Source of the DNA: Pseudomonadota bacterium
GTDB lineage: Bacteria; Pseudomonadota; Gammaproteobacteria; Acidithiobacillales; Acidithiobacillaceae
Length of the DNA: 9,155 nt
Direction: 5' to 3'
Assembly (NCBI GenBank): GCA_021827445.1
Contig: JAKAVW010000108.1
Coordinates: 1-9,155 of the forward strand
Shown here piece after piece: positions 1 through 5,540 of the stretch. The position numbers and the translations under genes are program-made. The notes beneath the pieces are model-generated. The model saw only the letters and a list, made by a program, of their open reading frames with translations, was not told the DNA's origin and did no database searches. Positions within the stretch are counted from its first letter, which is position 1; each line of letters begins with the position of its first letter.

Positions 1-79
1 GTATACCCAATCCATAGACAAAAAGTCCGATAGAAATACTGGCGGCGAGTGCCAATAATACAACCCATAGCGCACTCAT
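1..79 (-). CDS. tadC: TadC-like Flp pilus platform protein, N-terminal fragment
   Basis: Only the first 26 codons are present; the gene continues off the left edge. The start ATG reads right to left from 79 and overlaps the TGA of tadB in an ATGA junction (76-79), the usual sign of translational coupling. The fragment begins MSALWVVLLALAAS and is almost entirely hydrophobic, with aromatic residues near its end, as expected for the first membrane segment of a T2SSF-family protein. In Tad loci tadC normally follows tadB directly, and the two form the inner-membrane platform on which the TadA ATPase acts. The call rests mainly on this position. The T2SSF domain itself lies outside the window, so another small membrane protein cannot be excluded. 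Confidence 0.72.
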   Translation of the reverse strand, partial: MSALWVVLLALAASISIGLFVYGLGI

Positions 80-927
80 ACTTCAATACTCACAATTTTA
101 CGAATCCAGAAATAGCCGAGCACTTCAAACAAAATGGCGATAGCCAGCACCGCCCAGCCGCGCATCGTATTAAATAGCGCGCCCATAGCCTGCGGCTCAA
201 TCTGCAAAAGCGCAAAGATAATCAAGGCCGGCAAGGCAGTCATCACAATGCCCTGAAGACGGCCCTGCGAAGTCAGCGCCTTTATCTTCTGCTCCATCAT
301 TAGTCGCTTGCGGATAGTATCCCCCAGTCGCGCCACCGTGTCGGCGAGATTACCTCCCACCTCCCGGCTAATACGCAGGGCGGAGGACACCAGTTGCACA
401 TCCTGCGACGGCACCCGTTGCGCCAGATGGTCTATGGCGTCCTCGAAGGCGACCCCCAGACGTTGCTCCCGCACGACCAGCGCCAGCTCCTGGCTGATAG
501 GTGGACTCAGATCGCGGGAGAGCCCTTCCATGGCTTGCTGCAAATTGGCGCCGCCGCGCAAGCCGCTGGCCAGCATCATGAGGGCATCCGGCAGTTGTGC
601 ATGCAGACGATCCAGACGCCGCTTCTGCAACCAGCGCAGCACAAAACGGGGCAACAAGGCGATGACAATGGCCGTCGCAACGGCCAACACTGGCGAATCC
701 AGCAGCAACCAAACCATAAGCGGCAAAACCAGCACCGCCGCTACGTTCAGTTTCCACAACAGATCAGAGTCCGCGAAGATGAACAACTCCGACAACTTGA
801 CCTGTCCGTCGCGAGCGAACGTCGTCTGCCCCGTCACCAAAGCCTGCCGGGTTGCCAGCAGGGCCACAAAAGTAAGCCCGACCACTGCAGCGAACACCAG
901 AATACCGAGTACATTATGGCTTACCAT
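76..927 (-). CDS. tadB: TadB, Flp pilus inner-membrane platform protein (T2SSF family)
   Basis: A 283-residue integral membrane protein, normal length for TadB. Residues about 6-25 form an N-terminal membrane segment and 57-95 a pair of further hydrophobic stretches. Residues about 111-238 form a type II secretion F domain: a helical cytoplasmic part beginning QLPDALMMLASGLRGG, with the family-like SREVGGNL segment near 187-194. Two C-terminal membrane segments follow at about 226-243 and 255-275. TadB works with TadC as the platform that converts TadA ATPase motion into pilin extraction. The ATG at 927 is preceded by a strong Shine-Dalgarno GGGGGGAG (minus strand, 931-938). The stop overlaps the tadC start. 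Unusually, the gene is first in its transcription unit and faces away from the rest of the locus; no tadA precedes it here. Confidence 0.92.
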   Translation of the reverse strand: MVSHNVLGILVFAAVVGLTFVALLATRQALVTGQTTFARDGQVKLSELFIFADSDLLWKLNVAAVLVLPLMVWLLLDSPVLAVATAIVIALLPRFVLRWLQKRRLDRLHAQLPDALMMLASGLRGGANLQQAMEGLSRDLSPPISQELALVVREQRLGVAFEDAIDHLAQRVPSQDVQLVSSALRISREVGGNLADTVARLGDTIRKRLMMEQKIKALTSQGRLQGIVMTALPALIIFALLQIEPQAMGALFNTMRGWAVLAIAILFEVLGYFWIRKIVSIEV

Positions 928-1266
928 CCGCTCCCCCCACCCATTTTTCTGGGCTGATTATCGATTCATAGAGAAATCGTACTAACACCCTGCATCTTAC
1001 GTTAGACTCTGCACATTACTCTGGGTGATAACGTGTTCATAGCATTAAAACATAATCCATGGATCAGCAACAGGCATTCAATAATCACATATTATAAATT
1101 ATACTACATTGTATTTATTTATTATTTTTACGAAAAATTCAGCATGATGACTTCAACACGAGCAATTATAGTGAACAGCATCGCTACATATTGACATCAG
1201 CGCGGAGCGCGGTAACATCGTGCCATAGCATAGATTATATAATTCTCCATATTGGAGGGAGCGAAT
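928..1266. other. Divergent AT-rich intergenic region between tadB and the regulator gene
   Basis: This 339-bp gap holds no convincing gene. It is strongly AT-rich between about 1075 and 1145 and must carry the start signals for both flanking units. Facing right there is a good promoter at 1191-1218. Facing left, two TATAAT hexamers appear on the minus strand (plus-strand ATTATA at 1091-1096 and 1098-1103), but neither has a good -35 box at the right spacing, so the tadB promoter is not firmly placed. A 6-bp inverted repeat, ACGTTA (999-1004) and TAACGT (1029-1034), lies between these hexamers and tadB and could be a hairpin in its leader or a regulator site. Confidence 0.6.
1191..1218 (+). 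promoter_or_regulatory. Probable sigma70-type promoter for the LuxR-type regulator and ompA genes
   Basis: A perfect -35 hexamer TTGACA (1191-1196) is followed after 16 bp by TAACAT (1213-1218), a 4/6 match to the -10 consensus. Transcription would start near 1225, leaving a leader of about 40 nt before the ATG at 1267. A second TATAAT (1238-1243) lies closer to the gene but has no matching -35. Seen by eye only. Confidence 0.5.
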
Positions 1267-1956
1267 ATGTGGCTGAACCTACTAGCCCAGCCCGCGGCGT
1301 GCGGTGCGGGCCAGGCACTAAAGTGCTACGCGTTGGGAAGATCACCTTCTGATATCTCTAGAGGATGGCGGGAGCAAGGCTGGTTCCGACAAATCAAGGT
1401 CTATCGCCTGCACCGCCACTGCAAAGGCTGGCGGACCACATCCTGGTGGCGCTACCCTACGGGACGCTGGCCTGCCCCGCCCAGAGAATTGATCGTCCGG
1501 GCGCAGCGCGAGGCAACATCCGGGAGTCCACACCCCTACTGCATCACGACGTCCTCGCAACTCGCGATGAGCCTCCTCTGCAACCCCACTCCTACCCAGA
1601 TCGCGTTATTCCACCTGGAAATCACCAGGGAGCTGAGCAATACGGAACTCAAGGATATTCAGGCAGAGTTGCTTATTCTCTACACCGTTCTCGAAACTGA
1701 AGAACCTTTTCATCCCGAACTCACCCCAACGGATTTACGTATTGCACAAATGCTCGTGGAGGGTATCGGTCAAAACGAGATTGCGACCCAGATTGGCCAA
1801 AGTGAAAGTACTATCCGCTCCCGGATCGCCGTCATGTGCAGACGGCATGGAGTACCCAACCGGCGGATGCTCCTGGCGCGCCTGCTCAAAATCATCGAAA
1901 ACAAAAGACCCGGTGGCAAACGACCCTTCACCCACCAATTATCACGATCGGAGTGA
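1267..1956 (+). CDS. LuxR/GerE-type helix-turn-helix transcriptional regulator
   Basis: Starting at ATG 1267, with Shine-Dalgarno GGAGGGAG at 1254-1261, the protein has 229 residues. A TTG at 1252 is in frame but overlaps the ribosome binding site. The C-terminal part, about residues 155-212, matches the LuxR-type HTH: it opens LTPTDLRIAQMLVEG, continues with the NEIATQIGQSESTIRSRI recognition helices and has a VPNRRMLL end. This makes it a DNA-binding regulator, most likely of this locus. There is no receiver, PAS or autoinducer domain. The first 100 residues are odd: rich in Trp, Arg, Cys and Pro with no recognisable fold, unlike the regular sequence from residue 101 (ATG 1567) on. The N-terminus may be degraded or not translated; ATG 1567 would give a compact 129-residue regulator but has no good ribosome site. 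The stop is 5 bp before the ompA start. Confidence 0.75.
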   Translation: MWLNLLAQPAACGAGQALKCYALGRSPSDISRGWREQGWFRQIKVYRLHRHCKGWRTTSWWRYPTGRWPAPPRELIVRAQREATSGSPHPYCITTSSQLAMSLLCNPTPTQIALFHLEITRELSNTELKDIQAELLILYTVLETEEPFHPELTPTDLRIAQMLVEGIGQNEIATQIGQSESTIRSRIAVMCRRHGVPNRRMLLARLLKIIENKRPGGKRPFTHQLSRSE

Positions 1957-1961
1957 AGAAC

Positions 1962-3086
1962 ATGCGCACTTTTACCCTGCGAATCAGCTTACTGTTGCTC
2001 CTATCCACCGACTCCGCCCTTGCACTGGCCGAACCCGGACAGGATTTACCCTTTCTGGGGCGCTACCCTGGCAGCGTCATTGACAGTTATAAAACCGCTC
2101 ATTACGACGTGGCCACCATTCCCCTCGGGATTTTAGGCAAAAAAGGATTCACCAAATCGGAGACCGTAGAGGGACAGGTGACGTACATTCGTTACAAAGT
2201 ACCGGAAGACCGCTCGCCCCTGGAGTTCATCCGCAACTACCAGCAGGCATTACAGCGCGCGGGGTTTCACATCTTGTGGCAATGTGCCGATCATGGCTGC
2301 AGAACCCCGGACGCAGATGTGGCAGCAACGCTCTGGCGGGGCGCTCCAACCCGCTACACCGGCGACGCGGAAATTTTCAACTTTGAGAATGGCCGCATGC
2401 TCAGTGCCGAACATCGCGCCACGGATGGTGTACGCACTATTGTATTCATCAACGACAACACTCTGTTTGGCCATTCTCAGGACGCCTCCGTGTACGCCGT
2501 GCAAACCAAACCCATACAAAGCGGCATGGTCAGCAGCGATGCCGGACAGTTGACCAGCGAGAGTATGGCGGGCGCCCTGATTCAGCAGGGACGTTTCGCT
2601 ATGCACTTACCCTTCGATTTCAATCAGGCGACCCTACGGCCAGATGCGCAGTCGACTCTGACGGCGCTGTCCCAGCTTATGGAGCGGCACCCCTCCCTCC
2701 GCATACGTCTGGAGGGGCACACCGATCAAGTGGGCTCTGCTGCATACAATCAGAAGCTGTCGCTAAATCGTGCCTTGGCCGTAAAATCGGCCTTAACAGC
2801 GCAAGGCATAGTTGGGCAACGTATTGAGGTTGCCGGATTTGGTGCCACACGCCCGATAGCCGGCAATGATACCGATGAGGGGCGCGCGCAAAACCGCCGG
2901 GTTGAAGTAGTCGATCTCAGCCCTGGTGCCATCGCCGGTCTCCGGCCTGCAAATGCCGCCATCACGCCGGCCATTATCCATTCGCCCGCAATGAATAGCG
3001 CACCCACCATACGAAGCAGCGTCTATCACCGCAACACCACCCCAACACCGGGATACCTGCAGCCAATACCCCGGCTGTCGAACTGA
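1962..3086 (+). CDS. Secreted DUF4892-OmpA family protein, C-terminus probably frameshifted
   Basis: From ATG 1962 (GGAG at 1950-1953, overlapping the previous stop) the product has 374 residues. A signal peptide spans residues 1-23, ending ALA. Residues about 28-190 resemble DUF4892: an RYPGS start, VEGQVTYIRYKVP, an RNYQQAL helix and a Cys pair at 108/113. Residues about 212-318 are an OmpA C-terminal domain with the GHTD motif (Asp255), LSLNRA (Arg270) and NRRVE (311-315); in OmpA relatives Asp255 and Arg270 are the positions that bind diaminopimelate of peptidoglycan. The protein should be periplasmic or outer-membrane associated and anchored to the cell wall. It forms a unit with the preceding regulator and is closed by the terminator at 3208-3239. 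The last residues look out of frame: a protein-like tail continues in the -1 frame to a stop at 3178. An earlier ATG at 1836 in the same frame lies inside the regulator and was not chosen. Confidence 0.85.
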   Translation: MRTFTLRISLLLLLSTDSALALAEPGQDLPFLGRYPGSVIDSYKTAHYDVATIPLGILGKKGFTKSETVEGQVTYIRYKVPEDRSPLEFIRNYQQALQRAGFHILWQCADHGCRTPDADVAATLWRGAPTRYTGDAEIFNFENGRMLSAEHRATDGVRTIVFINDNTLFGHSQDASVYAVQTKPIQSGMVSSDAGQLTSESMAGALIQQGRFAMHLPFDFNQATLRPDAQSTLTALSQLMERHPSLRIRLEGHTDQVGSAAYNQKLSLNRALAVKSALTAQGIVGQRIEVAGFGATRPIAGNDTDEGRAQNRRVEVVDLSPGAIAGLRPANAAITPAIIHSPAMNSAPTIRSSVYHRNTTPTPGYLQPIPRLSN

Positions 3087-3178
3087 CCAACACCGCTGCA
3101 GACGCCGTTCGCAGCGAGACCAACTACCAGATACAACAGAGTGTGCGTAGCCTGGTACAGGGCATATTTGGTAACTGA
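3029..3178 (+). pseudogene. Out-of-frame C-terminal tail of the OmpA-family gene
   Basis: In the frame one base back from the OmpA reading frame, the DNA is open from just after a TAG at 2996-2998 to a TGA at 3176-3178. It encodes a plausible protein tail with segments PAANTPAVELTNTAADAV and NYQIQQSVRSLVQGIFGN. This tail is polar and helix-like, has the same Ala/Pro/Asn/Thr flavour as the in-frame linker (PANAAITPAI), and ends 29 bp before the terminator. A single lost base between 2999 and 3086, for instance in the CCCC run at 3040-3043, would explain it. The start given here is approximate. It could be a sequencing error, a real mutation, or recoding; no classical slippery heptamer is visible. 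Confidence 0.65.
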
Positions 3179-3207
3179 TCACCAAGCCTAGATCATCATC
3201 ACTGAGC

Positions 3208-3239
3208 GCGCCGAACAATCCATTCGGCGCTATTTTTTT
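3208..3239 (+). terminator. Rho-independent terminator of the regulator-ompA unit
   Basis: An 8-bp perfect stem GCGCCGAA (3208-3215) and TTCGGCGC (3223-3230) encloses the 7-nt loop CAATCCA and is followed by TA and seven T residues (3233-3239). It sits 29 bp after the out-of-frame OmpA stop at 3178, so it separates this unit from the flp operon. Confidence 0.93.
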
Positions 3240-3346
3240 GTAAAAGTCAACATTATCCGGCTCATCTATAAGTGAGAAAATAGCGCGCCAACATGTTTAT
3301 TTTAAAGTGACAGCCACCCGCTCTTCGTTCAATTACCTGCAATGCC

Positions 3347-3389
3347 GCGCCTCCGGGATTGTATCATTTTTATAACAAAACCGGAGCGC
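3347..3389. repeat. Inverted repeat with 24-nt spacer upstream of the flp promoter
   Basis: The arms CTCCGG (3351-3356) and CCGGAG (3381-3386) are perfect and are extended by GCGC before and CGC after with one unpaired base. The 24-nt spacer is AT-rich and itself partly symmetric (TTGT near 3359, ACAA near 3375). It lies just upstream of the candidate flp promoter, so an operator or activator site is possible; an RNA hairpin is less likely unless transcription begins further upstream. Confidence 0.5.
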
Positions 3390-3429
3390 TATTATTAATA
3401 TTGTTTTTCATATAATTATGACATTATAC
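3388..3429 (+). promoter_or_regulatory. Candidate promoter of the flp pilus operon
   Basis: Two overlapping options are visible. TTGTTT (3401-3406) with ATTATA or TTATAC (3423-3429) at 16-17 bp spacing would start transcription near 3436. TATAAT (3411-3416) is a perfect -10 box but has only a poor -35 region near 3388-3393, as in activator-dependent promoters. No sigma54 GG-N10-GC element was recognised. Either option leaves a leader of roughly 85-95 nt before flp. Confidence 0.3.
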
Positions 3430-3445
3430 CAGTGATTTTTAGCCA

Positions 3446-3457
3446 TATTGTACAATA
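3446..3457. promoter_or_regulatory. Perfect 12-bp palindrome, possible operator in the flp leader
   Basis: TATTGTACAATA is a perfect palindrome located just downstream of the predicted flp promoter, where a bound dimeric protein could block transcription. No family is assigned. A palindrome this short can also occur by chance in AT-rich DNA. Confidence 0.35.
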
Positions 3458-3519
3458 CTTTCGCCTATGTTTGAATGTTTCCGTGGTAGATGCGATCCCA
3501 CCCATTTTCTGGAGGACCC

Positions 3520-3798
3520 ATGAAACATTATTTCGTTATTCCGAAGTCTCACGCAGAACACGGTCAGGGCATGACCGAGTATCTGATCATTGTCGCGCTT
3601 ATTGCGATCACTGGTATTGCAGTGTTTTCTTTCTTTGGGCAAACACTGCGTCATCAGATGGCAGGCATTTCTCAGGAGCTGTCTGGCAAAAAAGCGGATT
3701 CCGATATTACAGCAGCCCAAGGCACGGCTGGACAGGCCACGACTAATGCAGGCCTGCAGAAAAACATGAGTGATTACAAATCGGACATGGGCAAGTAA
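3520..3798 (+). CDS. flp: Flp-family type IVb prepilin (major pilin candidate)
   Basis: ATG 3520 follows GGAGG (3511-3515) and encodes 92 residues; an upstream in-frame ATG at 3490 has no such site. The product has a 15-residue positively charged leader ending at Gly15. The processing site G|QGMTEY follows, with Glu at mature position 5 and Tyr at 6, the signature of Flp pilins cut by a TadV-type prepilin peptidase. One hydrophobic helix (about residues 20-37, YLIIVALIAITGIAVFSF) would pack in the pilus core or sit in the inner membrane before assembly. The polar C-terminal part, about 50 residues, is rich in Gly, Ala, Lys and Gln, so the mature pilin of 77 residues is slightly longer than many Flp pilins. 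It is the first gene of the operon and is followed by strong stem-loops, as is common for an abundantly expressed pilin. Confidence 0.93.
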   Translation: MKHYFVIPKSHAEHGQGMTEYLIIVALIAITGIAVFSFFGQTLRHQMAGISQELSGKKADSDITAAQGTAGQATTNAGLQKNMSDYKSDMGK

Positions 3799-3807
3799 TT
3801 AGCTGTT

Positions 3808-3825
3808 GGCGGGGTTCGCCCCGCC
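3808..3825 (+). other. GC-rich UUCG-tetraloop hairpin after flp
   Basis: GGCGGGG (3808-3814) and CCCCGCC (3819-3825) form a perfect 7-bp stem closed by a TTCG loop, a very stable RNA hairpin. It starts 9 bp after the flp stop and lacks a following T run, so it is more likely an mRNA-protecting or processing structure than an intrinsic terminator. Confidence 0.8.
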
Positions 3826-3867
3826 CATGACCTGGAATGCCTTTTATAAAAATCATTCCAGGTCATG
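3826..3867 (+). repeat. 14-bp perfect inverted repeat between flp and tadG
   Basis: CATGACCTGGAATG (3826-3839) and CATTCCAGGTCATG (3854-3867) are perfectly complementary around a 14-nt AT-rich loop. The repeat begins at the base after the UUCG hairpin, so the two would stack as tandem structures in the mRNA. There is no T run. Likely roles are stabilising the flp message, causing partial pausing, or directing cleavage so that flp is made in excess of the downstream genes. A REP-type dispersed repeat is an alternative. Confidence 0.85.
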
Positions 3868-3892
3868 CCAGCTCATACATTAAGGGGATGTA

Positions 3893-5524
3893 GTGTTGCA
3901 TAATATTGAACCACAACGCGGTTTTCCTACCGCAGAAAAGCATACAGAATCAGGACAAGCCGCCTTATTCGCCGCCGTCCTGATCCCTGTAGTATTGCTC
4001 GCGGGCCTCTTCGTCTTTAACACCGGGCAACTCACCGCCACCAAACTCAAAACTCAAAATGCCGCCGACGCCGCTGCCTTCTCTGCCATGCAAATGGAGG
4101 CGAGGGAACTCAACTTTATCTCCTACACCAACCGCGCAATGGTCGCCAATCAGGTTGCTATCGGGCAGACGATTAGTTTGGTTTCTTGGTCACATTATGT
4201 AAAAACTCTCGGACAGAATATCCAGCGCCTGGGTACTCTTGTGTCTTGGATACCTGCGGTCGGACAGGCTATCGCAACGATCACCAACACAATTGCCCAA
4301 ACTACCAACGCATTAGATCAAGGCATCGATACTGCTTCTAAAGTAATTCTTCCTGCGCTGGACGTCGCCGATGCTGCGCTGAGTGGTTCGCAGGAGGCTT
4401 ATCACATAGCCAACGGTGTTTTTGATCCTGGTGGTGGAAATACCAACCCCGGTGGTGCGATGACCGCCGTGGCCGAACAGATGGTCAAGCTAAACGATCA
4501 TGAGGCCAAGCTAAATGGTATCGTTCTGGCTACAAATTTAGGTCAGTACTTTAGTAATCGCGGCGATCTCATCAAGCGTTGGGGAGGGGATAAAGAAAGT
4601 GCGCAGGCACGAATGGCGTATATGATCAATGCCTCCCGAGATGGGTTTACGAGCAACCGTTCTGACCTCCCTATTCCTTTGAAGCTTCTGAGTGACATAG
4701 TGCCACCCGACTTATGGGTAATTAAATGGGATCTCCCGCGCATGGGAGCCTCCCAAATTGCGCTCGACCCGGAAAATGGAAAATATGTTTGGTCAGGAAT
4801 GGATACGCTCTCTTTGCATATGTGGCGGAGAAAGTTTGCGATTTTTGGGGAATGGGAGCCCCTACCCGAAGCGCCTCTTGGTTGGGGTGCCGCGCAGACA
4901 ACGGGTGACGCACCCTATCACTACTTTCAATCTGCGCACCGTTACCGTGAAATCGACGCATCTACGGAAGAACAGTTCCCACCACATACCAGAACTCAAT
5001 ACATCCCTCCCTACGAGGGATCCTGGAACGCTAATCCATCTGCGTCCGGCTTGGCCAAATCTGAATACTCCGATGAGCAAGATTCGTACGGGAAAAGCAT
5101 GGTAGGTAACGGAGCAGATGCAGATCGCTTTTCTGCCAATGGAATTACCCGATATCAGGATTTTGATCACGCAAGCCCATCGCTGAAAAAAGCTAACGGC
5201 GACCCTGCGGATATCATGCCATTTTACATGGTGGTCGTAGAACACCCACGAGGAACCGTCAGGGATTCTGGCACCGCTTTAGGCATCAAACAAAATGCAG
5301 CGCAGCAGGGGATGAATTTGGCGCTGCCGCAAACCGCACAAAGCGGGCAGGTGCGCGCAATTGCCAAGGCTCAGGTCTATTTTCGACGTCCGGCTTCGCT
5401 ATGGCAACGCACTGATCGCAACTACGAGCGTGGAAACCTCTTCAGCCCATTCTGGGAGGCACGTCTTGTGGATTTAACCTCAACAGACCGTTCGCGATAT
5501 GCCGCCCTGCTGGGATTGCAGTAG
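3893..5524 (+). CDS. tadG: TadG-like Flp pilus assembly protein
   Basis: The GTG at 3893 follows AAGGGG (3882-3887) with good spacing and gives 543 residues. The N-terminus has a short cytoplasmic part and one membrane helix at about residues 23-42. The NAADAAA motif (56-62) typical of the Tad domain of TadE/G proteins follows, then a YTNRAMVANQVAIGQ segment (near 78-92) common in this TadG-related group. The rest is a large, mostly periplasmic region; near the end, AQVYFRRPASLW and a FSPFWEARLV segment match the usual C-terminus of the group. The equivalent of the prepilin site reads GQAALF, with no Glu at +5, so it is probably not processed by the prepilin peptidase. TadG is a pseudopilin-related accessory protein needed for pilus assembly. 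It lies 94 bp after flp, beyond two stem-loops, and 16 bp before tadE. Confidence 0.85.
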   Translation: MLHNIEPQRGFPTAEKHTESGQAALFAAVLIPVVLLAGLFVFNTGQLTATKLKTQNAADAAAFSAMQMEARELNFISYTNRAMVANQVAIGQTISLVSWSHYVKTLGQNIQRLGTLVSWIPAVGQAIATITNTIAQTTNALDQGIDTASKVILPALDVADAALSGSQEAYHIANGVFDPGGGNTNPGGAMTAVAEQMVKLNDHEAKLNGIVLATNLGQYFSNRGDLIKRWGGDKESAQARMAYMINASRDGFTSNRSDLPIPLKLLSDIVPPDLWVIKWDLPRMGASQIALDPENGKYVWSGMDTLSLHMWRRKFAIFGEWEPLPEAPLGWGAAQTTGDAPYHYFQSAHRYREIDASTEEQFPPHTRTQYIPPYEGSWNANPSASGLAKSEYSDEQDSYGKSMVGNGADADRFSANGITRYQDFDHASPSLKKANGDPADIMPFYMVVVEHPRGTVRDSGTALGIKQNAAQQGMNLALPQTAQSGQVRAIAKAQVYFRRPASLWQRTDRNYERGNLFSPFWEARLVDLTSTDRSRYAALLGLQ

Positions 5525-5540
5525 TAAAGAGGACTTGCTC

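Larger units (their letters stand above)
3240..3519. other. AT-rich regulatory region upstream of flp
   Basis: No gene is visible in these 280 bp between the terminator and the flp start. The region contains a long-spaced inverted repeat (3347-3389), a candidate promoter (about 3388-3429) and a 12-bp perfect palindrome (3446-3457), and ends with the flp ribosome site GGAGG at 3511-3515. It presumably drives the whole flp-tadG-tadE-cpaB-cpaC operon. Confidence 0.6.

Noticed and set aside
308..985. Plus-strand open frames (308-985 and 394-957) opposite tadB
   Set aside because: They mirror the GC-rich tadB coding strand; their products are Arg/Ser/Gln-rich with no recognisable fold.
1260..1560. 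Possible structured non-coding RNA (tmRNA, RNase P or 6S type)
   Set aside because: Small hairpins are present, but none of the conserved sequence blocks of these RNAs could be found.
1365..1700. Alternative plus-strand frame overlapping the regulator N-terminus
   Set aside because: Considered as the true, frameshifted N-terminal half of the regulator. The product shows no domain and no ribosome site, so it cannot be preferred.
3808..3867. Tandem hairpins as an intrinsic terminator for flp
   Set aside because: No T run follows either stem, so a standard Rho-independent terminator is not supported; kept as an mRNA structure.
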